DNA from: Orobanche coerulescens
Taxonomy: Eukaryota > Streptophyta > Magnoliopsida > Lamiales > Orobanchaceae
Length of the DNA: 64,000 bases
Assembly (NCBI GenBank): GCA_033398695.1
Contig: CM065817.1
Coordinates: 33,428,231 to 33,492,230 of the forward strand
Reading direction: 5' to 3'
Numbering within the stretch: the first letter of the stretch is position 1; each line of letters starts with the position of its first letter. The notes beneath the pieces are model-generated. The model saw only the letters and a list, made by a program, of their open reading frames with translations, ran no database searches and was not told the origin of the DNA. Position numbers and translations under genes: made by a program. This document shows, piece after piece, positions 11,515 to 23,737 of this stretch.

Positions 11515-11853
11515 CCTCAAACTAGTTTTATATACTTCTTATTATATATTTTGTAACAAAAATAATTATTTTAATAAGTTATAATAAGTAATATATATTT
11601 TAATTTAATATCATTTTTAGATAACAATTCCATTTAACATCTATTTACTATAAAATAAAAATTAAATTATAATTATGGCACTATAAAAATTAGAATTATA
11701 AAATTGAATTAAAAAAATTAAACTATAAAAAATGCACAAGAATTATATTGATTTATATTAATATATATAAAAAAATATATTAATTTTTTAAACATGAAAA
11801 TCTGAAACGAGGACATCCTCCTAATCCTCCAATTTCTCAAAGAGCGAAAACTA

Positions 11854-12608
11854 GTTTTGCTCTTTTACATTTAGTATTATTTTTTTGTGCCCAAGTTTAG
11901 CAACAACTCTTTTGATACCCAAATGATCGGAATTGACCTTTACTCGAATACATTCAAGTCATATATTGTATTTTCGAGTAAAATAATTTCGAGTCAACTT
12001 CAAAAATATACAATATTGAGGAAGGTTGACAATCGGGTAACACGAATTAGACAAACGAGTATCACGAGTTTTCACCGAGTAACTCGAGTCGAGTCACTCG
12101 AGAATATACCGAGTAACTCGAATTGTTACTCGGGTCACACGAGTTCTGTCGAGTAACTCGAATTCGGGTAACACGAATTCAAATCGGGTAACTCGAGTTC
12201 GAATTCGGGTAACACGAATTCATATCGGGTAACACGAATTCTGTCGAGTTACTCGAATTCGGGTAACACGAATTCAAATCGGGTAACTCGAGTTCTATCG
12301 AGCTACTCGAATTCGGGTAACATGAATTTAAATCGGGTAACACGAGTTCGAATTCCGGTAACACAAATTCGTATCGGGTAACTCGAATTCTTATCGGGTA
12401 ACTCGATGGTCTAATTTGTGTTACCCGATAGGCAACCTTACTCAATATTGTATATCTTTGAAGTTGACTCGATATTATGTTACTCGAAAATACAATATAT
12501 GACTCGAATTTATTCGAGTAAAGATCAATTTCGACAATTTGGGTATCAAAAGAGTTGTTGCTAAACTTGGGGCACAAAAAAATAATACTATATGTAAAAG
12601 GGCAAAAC
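11854..12608. mobile_element. Foldback element with ~190-bp terminal inverted repeats
   Basis: The left arm runs from gttttgctcttttac through gtgcccaagtttagcaacaa; the right arm carries the inverse (ttgttgctaaacttggggca through gtaaaagggcaaaac). The arms pair over roughly 190 bases, including the tcgagtcatatattgtatt region. The centre is a repeat array (separate entry). It has no protein-coding capacity; the ORFs inside are translations of the repeat. I could not find a clean target duplication. The inverted copy is at 42181-42936. Confidence 0.8.
12045..12410. repeat. Array of cgggtaac/actcgagt/gaattc modules
   Basis: The centre of the foldback element is about 20 tandem, imperfect modules of the form cgggtaacacgaattc or cgggtaactcgagttc, joined by tgtcgag or tatcgag. 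Many are themselves palindromic (actcgagt, gaattc). Module order differs slightly between this copy and 42400-42735. Confidence 0.8.
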
Positions 12609-12678
12609 AAGCTATTCCCATTTTCTCAAAATTCTAATGAGAATAGGACCGAAATCCCGACCAGATGGTTGAAATTAC

Positions 12679-12858
12679 GGTTGGGTCCATGGTACACCCC
12701 CATGTAGTGCATTCCCTGTCGGATGCACTACACGTGGCGTGCATGGGCGGTGCAGATCGATGCTCCATCTAGTGCATCAATCTGCACCGTCCATGCACGC
12801 TACATGTAGTGCATTCGGCAGGGGATGCAGTACATAGAGATGTACCATGGTCGGTACC
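12679..12858. mobile_element. Mutator-type hairpin MITE
   Basis: A 180-bp element folds almost completely on itself: the two ~80-base arms (ccatggtaca..., gtagtgcat..., ggatgcactaca..., gcatggacggtgcagat) surround a loop near 12765. The direct repeat ttgaaattac flanks it (12669-12678 and 12859-12868), matching the 9-10 bp duplications of Mutator-like elements. The inverted copy is at 41932-42110 and has the same flanks. Confidence 0.85.
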
Positions 12859-12907
12859 TTGAAATTACTATTCGTCTGCTGCAATGAATTCATGATGAGG
12901 AAAAAAG

Positions 12908-13032
12908 CAGAAATGCTATATCACGGGACCAGAGGTGCGAAATAAGTCCCGATTCCAGCCTGGCAAAATTGGTGAACTGCTAGTGGACCCCAATTTCAGA
13001 GTAAAATAATTTAAATGCTTTGAACTGCTAGT
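12908..13032 (+). repeat. MULE terminal inverted repeat, left end of copy A
   Basis: It opens cagaaatgctatatcacggg and continues through gaaataagtcccgattcc to aactgctagt. The same sequence occurs as the inward-facing end at 26850-26974, near 26979, ending at 41882 and ending at 45694. Confidence 0.9.
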
Positions 13033-13346
13033 GGATCCCAATTTTAGAGTAAAATAATTTAAATGCTTTTCAGCAAATTGCATGTGCATGATTAATAATT
13101 AAAAAAGAAGTTTTGTTTTTTTATTTATTTACTTAAAAAACTTGGTTACGTTTCTCTCTCTTCCAACCCATCTCCATCTCTCTCCTCCTCCAGCCACCAT
13201 CACTACTAACACTAGATATTTCTCCAGCCACCATCACCACAAGAGGTGCTTCAGTTTTATTTCTTGCAAAAAAAATAACTTGCATATTTTATAAAAAAAT
13301 AGAATTTCAGAATTATGTGACCGATAAACTTAAGAAAAAATAGTAG

Positions 13347-13488
13347 TTACACTTGTTTTTGCAAATTATCCAAAAGATAATGCAAATTGATCCAACAAAC
13401 TGAATTGAATCTGTCCAAAATGCTGTCAAAAATACGATCGAAGTGGTTGTCAAAAAACTGAGTTGTATCTGCATGGTCTTCAGCGCAT
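13347..13488 (-). CDS. Possible extra 3' exon or small ORF of the MULE (unknown function)
   Basis: About 46 codons ending at 13347 (HFDRIFDSILDRFNSVCW in the middle, NLQKQV at the end). It is preceded by tattttttcag, a good splice-acceptor look-alike at 13489-13499, and lies about 80 bases past the transposase stop. The inverted copy at 41302-41443 stays open with only a few amino-acid changes. I recognise no domain. It could be an alternative last exon, a degraded accessory ORF or chance. Confidence 0.3.
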
Positions 13489-13567
13489 CTGAAAAAAATA
13501 TGAGGCAGCTTAGATAAACAACGGAAAATAAAGAGTAAGTTCACTACAGTTTACCATTACACTAACC

Positions 13568-15932
13568 TTAGTAGTCCACATCAACCGGAGCTTCGTTTAG
13601 GTCATAGCTCCATCTACTCTCATGCGATACCTAGAACATAAAATTAAGTATCATTGTAATAACATGCATGTTAAAAAATTAACATGACAAGATGTATAAA
13701 GGAATGCATACTTACAGTAACATTCACACTTTCTTGTGTGCGCACCTCATCAAATCTTTTTGAATGGGTGACAAGATTGCCTTGAGCTCGTGGAACCTTT
13801 TTCTTTGAATTCCTCCTGACAATTTTCTCAGATATTGATTGTTTTCTCTTAGTCGGCGGCCGTCCTATGCGAGGACCTTTTGGAGGATCACCAACGATAT
13901 TTGATTGGTCTTGCGAAATTTCCAATTCATTTTCCATATCATTACCCATCATAGGAATATAAGGTACACATTTTTTGTCATGTAACTTATTATCCGTAAT
14001 AATTTCTCTCAACTTAGTCGCCATCCTATTAGTCATAACAGCAGAATACATGGCCTCATCGGCAGCCTCGTTGAATAACTTCAATAAAGTGTCATACCGA
14101 TGACATTCGGGCTTGCGTTCCCAATTAGTATAACTCACCTTAATTTTTGTGTGACTCCTTACTAAATTTTTCATCCACCGTCGTAGAATGTATTTTTTGG
14201 GAACTACGTTAAGCTTCTTTTTTGACCAAACCGAGATCATATGACTACACACCATACCCTTACTCTCAAACAATCGGCAATTACAATTAGTTTCTCTTGA
14301 CTCCTCATCAAAATGAACAAGGAAAACAACTGTTTTAAATGTTGATTTATTTTTTCCAACAAGAATGTCCTGTTCAATTTCAAAATGTGAAATACCATTT
14401 ACCATTGTCCCAATGGTCAAATTGCACCCAATCTTCTCACCCACCTGTTCTCGAAATTGCTTGCATTTTGCAATTGTGTAAGCTTGGTGAAACTGGTTCT
14501 CAAACCCATAAGGAGACACATTTTGAACTTGTAAATTCAAGCAACGTGCATCCCCCTCGTCTTCTTTTTGCACCTTCTTACGCAAAGCATTTTCATATTG
14601 ATCTACGAATTCATTCAATGTTGTATTGGAATGGACATAACCATCAAAGAATGTGTTAATACTCTCGCTTCGTTGGGTTGTTGACATCCCCGCCCAAAAA
14701 ACATCTTTCACAAAAGCCGGTACCCATCGATGCCTCTCCTTGTACAATCCATGTAACCAATCATTGCCCTTTAAATTATATGTATTGATGAGATTCTCCC
14801 AGTTTTGCTCAAATTCCTCCATGCTCAAGGAATCATATACCGCACACTTCAATTTGTATTTAATTAGCTCATATTGGTTGTAGCCCCTTAACTTTTCCGG
14901 AATTTTTTTCATAATATGCCACAAACACCAACGATGTCGTGCATTTGGAAAAACTTGACTTATGGCATTTTGCATGGCTTTACATTGATCGGTTATGATG
15001 GCATTAGGGCTACAATCAAACATGCAAGAAAGCAAGTCTCGAACAACGATATGAATGAAGTTGTATCCTCCCGTGAAACCAAGCCACAACCAAACAAAAT
15101 TGATTGCCCGTGATGGTTAACACCTACAAATGGTACAAAAGGCATATCGTATTTGTTAACAAGGTAAGTAGTGTCAAAAGTGACAACATCGCCAAACTCT
15201 TTGTATGCCTCTCTACTCCTCGCATCGGCCCAAAAGACGTTCCTTAATCGGTCATCCTCATCAAGATCGATGGCATAAAAAAAATCACCATTGTCTTTTT
15301 GCATTTTGACAAAATATTTATGCATTGCTTCTGCATATCCTTCTTTCAGCTGTAAACGTCTAACTTTATCCTTGTAGTTACGTGCATCTTTTTCTAACCA
15401 AGTCAAATTGTGAGCCCCCCCCCCACCTCCATTGCACATAAGGTAATGGTTTTGCTTATTTTGATTCCGGCGGCCCCATTCAATTCAATTGTCCTTCTAG
15501 CATGTGGTGGGATAGTCCTATAACACTTGAGATATTTCACTTTCTCCGGGTCCATTTCGTGGTTATAACACTTGCGATATTTCACTTTCTCTGGGTCCAT
15601 TTCGTGGTTGTGGTTTAGTTCAATAGAATTCAACATCCATGTCCCGTCAACTTGCAAAGAGGCATTTATTCGGGCTTTACAATCTGTTTTAGTTGTTGGA
15701 AGCATCTTTAGGGGATTCAAGCATTTACTCCTGGACTTCCTACCCCGATGACAACCATAAGTTACAACCCATCTTCACGCTTCAACCCATCTTCACGCTT
15801 TTTAGATGATGCCAAGATCACACCAAAGCCGTTAGCTTTTGCATAACTTACATAACATTTTAGAACTTCATTTTCTGAATTGAATATTGTTCCAATCTTA
15901 AGTTCTAAAAGTTGTTCATCCTCCATACCCAT
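13568..15932 (-). pseudogene. FAR1/MURA-type MULE transposase, copy A, disabled
   Basis: The product would be a nuclear DDE transposase related to the FHY3/FAR1 family. It starts at ATG 15932, just after a ttatttctag acceptor-like site. Domains: FAR1 DNA-binding zinc region (to about 15610, ending NHEMDPEKV), MULE transposase core (VVTFDTTY near 15160, IITDQCKAM near 14990 and STTQRSESIN near 14670 give the D-D-E residues), SWIM zinc finger (CNCRLFESKGMVCSHM near 14260) and a basic tail (PPTKRKQ). An 85-base intron (13631-13715, GT-AG) joins a last exon encoding DLNEAP and ending at 13568. Damage: an 18-base duplication (15765-15800) creating a stop, a 45-base duplication (about 15519-15608), a C-run slip near 15420 and a one-base loss near 15022. 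From 15089 to the intron the frame is open. Confidence 0.88.
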
Positions 15933-16047
15933 GGCTCTAGAAATAATAAAGTAAAATTAATAAATTAGTCACTCAAAATTGAATAACCAATAAGACAAAA
16001 CTGGGGTTCAATATCATACTTTTTTTATTTAAATTGGATATGGAACG

Positions 16048-16054
16048 AAGGATG

Positions 16055-16140
<86 letters not shown>
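16048..16140. repeat. TA/GA microsatellite
   Basis: A (TA)n run followed by a long (GA)n run, inside the MULE upstream of the transposase. The equivalent in copy B (27729-27792) has a longer TA part and a much shorter GA part. Confidence 0.9.
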
Positions 16141-16144
<4 letters not shown>

Positions 16145-16584
16145 TGTTTAGCATTATTATCTTTCAGAAAATGGAAGGGTTGTTCCTATTTTTTTTTTGA
16201 TGAAATTCACCGGCGAACATAGAGGGGCTGCCACCCTCTGAGAAATCCCATCTCTTACTGTCGGCCTCATTTTTTCTCTTAGTTCTCAGCTAATGAGCGC
16301 GTTAATATCATACTTAACAATGTGCATTTTCAGAGAGATGGATGTTTAGCATTATTATCTTTCACAAAAATTATTGAAGCCCCCAAACTGATTTTTATCT
16401 CCATTCAATAAAAATATTAGGGTAAAACATGATTACCTGTGAATTTCATCACGGTTGGGAAGTTTTCGGAGGTGTTGATGTGTCGGAGTTGGTGATGCAT
16501 GGATGGGGTTATTTGGAAAATGGTGCTGCTCAGGAGATGATGATGCATAAGACATGATTCTGCCCTGGAGTTTAGTGTTACTCG

Positions 16585-18975
16585 TGTAACACCCCAAACT
16601 AGGCGGATATTACAGTGCCGTGGACCCCCGACTGGGACCCACCAGGCGAATGAAAACTGATGAATTAAATAATATAATTGTAGTACCGAACCACATTATA
16701 TTACCAAATACTCCGATGAGGAGCTTAAGTACAATACACCAGGACAATACAGAATACTAGTATATTTTATATAAAGATAAAATACACCACCCTTAATAAA
16801 TAAACATCTTAAACGGAATTTGCAGCGGAAAATACAAATGACGGAAATGATTGAAATGACTGAATGACTGAAATAACCGGAATGACTGGGGCCCCCTACT
16901 AGTATCACTGGGACTCCTCGCCGTCAGCATGTTCTTCCCGTGCCTTTGTCTTGCCGTGACCTGAAAACAAAATCCCCCAACGGGGTCAGTTACACAGAAC
17001 AACAATCCTCAAGGGTTGAAAATACACAATCATGATATATCTGAAGTTATGAATTATGCTTAGTTATGAATTACGCTGAAGATGAGTATCATAGTACGCC
17101 CGTAGTGTTCTGTGCAAGTGTACAAGACGGATGATCGGACACACCCGTCCTTGTACCTAATTAGTCTCAAGGAGTTAATCTTTACCATGTGCACAGCCCA
17201 ATGTATCACTCCTAATACATGGCCATCGCGTGCCCGACTAAAAATTCCACACATCCGCACCCGGCCACGCAATATGAACCCAGAAGGTCATATGAACGAG
17301 AATGACCACAATGAATATCAATGAATAATAACAATCTGACAAAGTCAAGAATGACTCACCGAGATGAAAGTAATAATGAAGTTATTGATAGTTTCAATGA
17401 AATGATTGGAACCGCCGTTCCTCGTTAATGAAGTGATTCTTCGACAATTACAAGTCTCAATATGATTAATACAATGATGAATGAGTTATGATTATGAATG
17501 ATCAACAACAAAAGGAATGGATATCCTTTTAACCGAGTAAGAATTAACTTACACAACACCGGTGATAATTATCCTTCCACGAACAACGTCCTAATTGAGA
17601 TATCGGTCGCTCGAACAACCTTAAATAAATACAATTACCAACAATCCGTTCAATATACGAATCAAACACGATTATAACGAACTCAAAAAGTCGATACGAC
17701 TAAACTAAGTTCATTGGGGCATTATATCGAACACTTTGTGGCCAACTTCGATTGATTACAACCAAACCTCAATAATACCAACATCAAATACCCAAGAAGT
17801 GTTTCAAACCAACAAAACATCTTCAATACGATCAAAAATCCAATATGAATATACAAATTCATGATTACAACAACAATTAATCGAAAACCCCCAAATCCAA
17901 CTCAATATTCAAAGTGTTTTTTTAATAATCCAATGAATAATCAAACATATCCATAATCATGCGTATATCACTTCATACAACATGATCTTAACATCCAAAA
18001 CATTATATCTCAACACAAAATCGAAATCCAAGAGGTTGGATGAATATTACCTTTGAAGATCCAAGCATTTTGATTCGAAGAACACGCGATAGATCGATGA
18101 TCCGAGCTTCACAACCGAATGAAAATTATGAAAATCCAACACTCAAGTGGTAGATGATGAAGATCCTCTCCCTCAAGTCTCTCTCTCGTATGAAGGTGAA
18201 GAAATGATGAAAAATGAGCTGATCTCGCTCAAAAAACGAAATTATAGGGTTGACTGCCCTATGTGCCTCGGCCCAGGCCGAGTGTGCCGCGGCACAGGCC
18301 CAAAAACGCTCCCAGTGCTCGGCAGTGTGCCGCGGCCCGGCCGAGTGTGCCGCGGCCCTGCCGGCATGTGCCGCAGCACAAAGTACAGAAAATTTGGCCG
18401 ATAAGTGCCACACGAGTGTGCCACGGCCCAGACGAGTGTGCCGCGGCAGTGTGCCGCGGCCCTGCCGGCATGTGCCGCGGCACAAAGTACAGAATGCTCG
18501 GCCCAAAAACTGGAACATGTGTGTGCCGCGGCGCACACTCCTTGTGCCGCGGCCCACACCCCCTTGGGTCCTAAAATGATGAAAAATGACCCGGGAAGGG
18601 AATAAAGACAATATGAATTGATATTAGGGAACCAATAACACGAAATAGAAGTACGGAAACCCCAAAACGGTGGTTCCAAGTAATGATTACAAGAGTACGT
18701 CCAACAAGAACTCGATTTGAACAATGAAGAGATTAAAAAAGACATGAACTCTAACGTCAACAACGACTAATGAATCAATTTCCAGGATCAAGATATTACT
18801 CTTGTCTCGATTCCCAAGTAAGGTTGAAACAATGAACAATTTCGATACACAACTCGAAGTTATTCCGAACGGTGAACACGGATGAATGATTATAACGAGT
18901 GAAAAAAATTACATAGCGACAATTACCGAATGAAATTACTGAATGATAATGACTGAATTACAACCGGGTATTACA
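16585..18975 (-). repeat. 3' LTR of the Tekay-like element
   Basis: 2,391 bp; very similar to 24232-26655. On the minus strand it contains a palindrome array (18249-18560), a TATA-like tataat at 18242-18247, a donor-like caaag|gtaatatt at 18050 and an acceptor-like ttttcag|gtcacgg at 16961. The array is shorter than in the 5' LTR: two spacer segments (cagtgactcgg- and cagtgaatcgg-type) are absent. Confidence 0.92.
18249..18560 (-). promoter_or_regulatory. gtgccgcggcac palindrome array in the LTR, upstream of the TATA-like box
   Basis: The 12-base perfect palindrome gtgccgcggcac and its half sites (gtgccgcggcc, tgccggcatgtgccg) recur about ten times in 310 bases, mixed with ctcggc words. The array ends just upstream (minus strand) of tataat at 18242-18247, which places it in U3. 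A matching array is at 25903-26245. It is the most CpG-rich part of the LTR. Confidence 0.7.
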
Positions 18976-21900
18976 TACACCCCCCCTTAAAAGAGTTTTG
19001 TCCCCGAAACCAAGGGTCAAACAATTCGGGATAACTCTCTCGCATACTATCCTCGGTTTCCCAAGTAGCCTCTTCGACTCCGTGTCTAGACCACTGGATT
19101 TTAACCAAAGGAATCGCCTTATTCCTCAACTGTTTGATTCGTCGCTCTAAGACTCGTATGGGACGCTCCTCATACGAATGATCATCCGCGATCTCGATTT
19201 TGTCGAACTGAAGTATGTGACTCGGGTTGGCAACATACTTCTGTAGTTGAGAGACGTGAAACACATTATGAATTCGGCTTAACGCCGGAGGTAAAGCCAA
19301 TCGATAAGCTAGCTCGCCTACTCGTTCTAAAATCTCAAACGATCCAATAAATCTCGGACTCAACTTCCCCCGTTTTTCGAAACGGAAAATACCTCGACTC
19401 GGGGATACCTTGACCAAAACGTGGTCACCCGTCTCGAACTCTAGTGGTCGACGACGATTGTCTGCATAAGATTTCTGTCGACACTGAGCGGTCAACAAAC
19501 GACTCCTGATCAAAGCTACCTTCTCACGGGCGGCTATAAGCATATCGGGCTCGGTGCCGATTGATTCGGATAGGTCGTCCCAACACAAAGGAGATCGACA
19601 ACGACGTCCGTACAAGGCCTTGTAAGGCGCCATCTTAATCGAAGCATGCCAACTATTATTATACGTGAACTCGATCAATGGTAATTGGGCTTCCCAATCG
19701 TCTTTCCAATCGAGGACGCATGCCCTCAACATGTCCTCCAAAGTCTGAATAGTCCTCTCTGATTGTCCGTCGGACTGAGGGTGAAAAGATGTGCTGAAAT
19801 TAAGCTGAGTTCCCATGGCACGATGAACTGATTTCCAAAAATGAGACACAAACCGTCCGTCACGATCGGAAACGATACTTTTAGGAGTACCGTGCAGTCT
19901 CACTATCTCTTTGATGAATAATTGGGCAAGTCTTTCGGGACCCCAAGTATCCTTAATCTCAAGGAAATGAGTTGATTTCGTTAAGCGGTCCACAATCACC
20001 TAGATCGTATTCATGCCACGACGACTCGTCGGCAAACTCGTGATGAAATCCATAGAAATGTCTTCCCACTTCCACTCTGGAATAAGGAGAGGTTTCAGCA
20101 TACCCTCCGGTCGCTGATGTTCTATCTTGACTTGCTGACAGGTTAAGCATCTCGAAACAAATTCCGCGACTTCTCGCTTCATATTACTCCACCAGTAATT
20201 TTGTTTCAAGTCTTTATACATCTTGCTAGACCTCAGGTGAACGGAATAAGGGGTAGCATGAGCTTCTCTCAAAATCGAGTTTTTCAACTCGTCATTCGCC
20301 GGTACGCACAACCGATTCTTAAATCTCAAAAGTCCATCCTCGTGGACCACGAATCCAGGGGCTTTCCCCTGAGCCACATCCTCACGGATGCGTAACAATG
20401 CTGGGTCTGAACCCTGATTCTCTCTGATTGTATCCTCAAGCGGCGATGAAATTTCTAACATGCAAAGTTGCCCTTGAATTCACTGAAACCAGACATCGAT
20501 CTCGAGTCTAAGGAATTCCTGCTGAAGCTCCTTCTGAACTGTTAAACGAGCAAGCATCTGCTCCTGAATGGACTTACGACTCAAGGCATCAACGACAATG
20601 TTCGCCTTGCCCGGGTGGTAAAGGATCTAGATATCATAATCTTTGATTAATTCCAACCACCATCTCGTCGCATATTTAACTCCTTCTGAGTAAATATATA
20701 CTTTAAACTCTTATGATCGGTGAATATCTGACAAGTAACGCCATAAAGGTAATGACGCCAGATTTTCAAAGCGAACACCACGGCTGCTAGCTCCAGGTCG
20801 TGAGTCGGATAATTAACCTCGTAAGGTTTCAATTGCCGTGAAGCATAGGCAATACCCTTCCCATTCTGCATGAGTACACATCCGAGACCCTGTCCGGACG
20901 CATCACTATAAACCACAAATCCTTCCGTTCCTTGCGGCAAGGAAAGTACAGGTGCTGACATTAACCGGCTCTTGAGTTCCTCGAAACTCCGTTGACATGC
21001 GTCGGACCACGTGTATTTCTTATCATTTCGCAAAAGGTTCGTCAAGGGTTGAGCGATTTTAGAAAATCCTTCCACAAACCGCCGATAATAACCGGCTAAT
21101 CCGAGAAAGCTTCGGATTTCCTTAACATTCTTCGGAGGTAACCAATCTTGGATAGCCTCCATCTTCTGAGGATCAACACGCACTCCATCTGATGAAATTA
21201 CATGTCCGAGAAAAGTCACTTCGGACATCCAGAACTCATATTTGGAAAACTTTCCATAAAGTTGCTCTTGTCTTAACACGTTGAGAACCTGATGAAGATG
21301 AACCTCGTGTTCCTCTCGGTTACGAGAATAAATCAAAATGTCATCGATGAATACAACAACAACAAACTGATCCAAAAAGTCGATCAAAACCCAATTCATT
21401 AACTCCATGAATACCGCAGGTGCATTAGTCAATCCAAACGGCATAACCACAAACTCATAATGACCATAGCGTGTTCGAAACGCCGTCCTCGTGATATCCG
21501 ACTCTCGAATCCGCAACTAATGATATCCAGATCTTAAGTCAATCTTGGAAAATACTGAAGCTCCCTGAAGTTGATCTAAGAGATCATCAATACGGGGTAA
21601 GGGATACTTATTCTTGATCGTCACCCGGTTCAATTCCCGGTAATCAATACACAAGCGGAACGAACCATCCTTCTTCTTGACAAACAACACTAGTGCTCCC
21701 CACGGGGACACACTCGGACGGATATAACCTTTCTCGAACAACTCCTCAAGTTGGTTCTTTAACTCCTGCATTTCGGTCGGGGCTCCGGTACGGTGCCTTC
21801 GATATCGGGGACGTACCGGGTTCCAACTCGATCGTGAATTCCACATCTCTCTGTGGAGGCAAACCAGGTAACTCGTCTGAAAAAACATCGGCATATTACC

Positions 21901-22510
21901 TCACTACCGGAATATCTGTCAACATTACTGATGATTTCTCGGTTTTGTTCATATAGAACCAATAACCAACACACCCCTGACTGAGTAATCTTACTGCTTT
22001 CATCAAATTAATGACCTTACCAGAACAGCCGGGATTACCTCCCTGAAACACACATTCGACCCCATCATCTGAAATGATAGTGACCATACGCTTATGGACA
22101 CTAATGATGGCATCATGACGATCCATCCAATCAATACCCAAGATGACGTCGTCTCTCGGCAAATCTACTACGATTAGGTCCGCTGGCCATACACGGCCAT
22201 GAAGCTGAATCGGACAATTCTGAATCTCACGATTTCCGATAATTCGTCTACCATCAGGTAGACCAATGACATAAGGTTCACAACTAGTAGCACTACCCAG
22301 ACGTAGTCTACTCAAACATGACTCGGAAATGAATGAATGCGATGCACCAGTATCAAAAAGGGTACACACAGGTTGAGATAGAATATCGAGTGTACCTGAG
22401 ATCATCCGAGCCTCAGGATCGTCGGTCTTCTTCATCTCATAAATCTGGGGCTTTCTAGTCCCGGCACCGGACGCTCCCATCTGCTGGCTATAGGCTCCAC
22501 CTTTATTTGC
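18971..22510 (-). pseudogene. pol: Tekay-like pol with chromodomain-like tail, disabled
   Basis: Protease (LFDTGASHSFIS near 22350), RT ([17 protein letters not shown] near 21650; [12 protein letters not shown] near 21330, IDD in place of the commoner VDD/YDD), RNase H ([30 protein letters not shown]), integrase zinc region (CLTCQQVKIEHQRPEG) and core (ISMDFITSLP, IVSDRDGRF, SDGQSERTIQTLEDML give D-D-E), then the GPY-type region (GSFEILERVGELAYRLALPP) and a chromodomain-like end (IPLVKIQWSRHGVEEATWE). Breaks: TAA at 21896-21898, a small deletion near 21796, TAG at 21517-21519 (CAG expected), a small deletion near 20660, TAG in DYDI*ILYHPG near 20629 and TAG where Trp is expected near 19998. 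All active-site residues survive. Confidence 0.92.
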
Positions 22511-23737
22511 TCATGTCGTCTTGAACGACGCAGACTGAGTGGACTGATTTTGGACAGCTGATTGTTTCGGGGCCTGTGATGACACCGGAGTAGGTTTGGA
22601 GTCCCTACGGCAGAAACGGGCCTCATGCCCAGCAATCCCACAGTTATGACACGTGACAGACTGTCTCGGACACTTGGTGCTGACATGACCAAGATCCCCA
22701 CAGTTATAACAGGTGATGGCCGAACTGGCCGCTCTTGATTGAGATTCCGCGGGTTTAGACGTCATAGGAGGTCGCTCAGAAAAAGCAGAGCCCGCACGAG
22801 GTTTCTTGAAAGTGGCCTGACTGCCGTCAGACTGATTACGGTTCTTGGACTTCTTGCTAGCAGAGGAAGGTTGCTGCTTAGCAATCTCCTTAGCTGTAAG
22901 CTCATAGGTAAGAGCTTTCTCAATGAATTCGGCCAACGTGGTGCAATTATGATTAAGCAACTCGAGTCTCATACGGGGTTTCAGCCTCTTGCTGAAATAC
23001 TTAATCTTATCCGCCTCGGAATGAATGATAGATGAGGCGAACGGAAGAAGTTCCTGAAATTTCTCGGCAATGGCGAGAACATCCTCGTCTGCTGAGGGGT
23101 CGGGAGTGAGTAATTCTGATAGCTTGGCCTCTCTGAGTGGGGCTGGATAATACCTCTCCATCATGAGAGTCTTGAATTGATCCCAAGTACACGATCCGTC
23201 GGTGGGCTTCAACGATAACCACCAAGAATGAGCGCTCTTACTCAGGTAGTAAGCCGCAGCTGAAACTTTGTGTCCCTCGGGACACTCTACCATAGCGAAT
23301 AACTTCTCGAAATGTTCGAGCCAATGAACAATATCCTCCGGCTCAGATGAACCTTCAAAAGTAGGTGGCCTCTGGCGAGAGATGTCGCCGATGATACTGC
23401 TCACATTCCTCTCTTGCCTCTGAGGTGGCGGCGGAGGAGCCTGTTGATTCTGATTAGCTGAGTTATGCATCGTATCCATCAGTTGTGCCATCTGAGTCAT
23501 TTGGTCCATCATGCCCTGCATAAAGGCGAGTGGGTCAACCCGAACACCTTCTGACTGAGCTGTGTCCCGGGTACGACCCCCCGATAGTGAATGATCACGT
23601 CCAGGTGAATGAGTAGCAGCGTCGCTGCTAGATGAATTAGCATTATTCCTTGCGTTCGCACGTGTATTCACACGAGCTCTAGGAATTCGGCCCGCACCAC
23701 GGCCTCGTCCTCTGCGTCCTCTTCTTGCTTTTTCTAT
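22511..23737 (-). pseudogene. gag: Tekay-like gag, disabled
   Basis: This encodes the capsid/nucleocapsid polyprotein. The frame is open from 23671 (386 codons) and continues upstream to 23737, where an Arg/Gly-rich head (RRGRRGRGRGAGR) starts at ATA in the place where related gags have ATG. Retrotrans_gag core: PPTFEGSSEPEDIVHWLEHFEKLF, split here as PPTFEGSSEPED and HWLEHFEKLF, then SWWLSL and YYPAPLREAKLSEL. Two CCHC knuckles follow (CYNCGDLGHVSTKC, CHNCGIAGHEARFC). A single TGA at 22511-22513 separates it from protease in the same frame; whether the family normally reads through is unknown, but related elements have one open frame. Confidence 0.9.

Noticed and set aside
11854..12610. Protein with NSCYPNSS repeats
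   Set aside because: Translation of the foldback array; no start context, and the reading depends on module order.
13568..15932. A domesticated host FAR1/FRS gene
   Set aside because: It lies inside 125-bp terminal inverted repeats with a 9-bp target duplication and is multiply broken, so it is a transposase pseudogene.
16034..16222. ORF with YIYIYREREREREI repeats
   Set aside because: Translation of the TA/GA microsatellite.
18126..18763. Long overlapping ORFs on both strands (and at 25649-26444)
   Set aside because: They are translations of the gtgccgcggcac array, giving repeated PRHMPAGPRH/CAAAHAG-type peptides; no protein is indicated.
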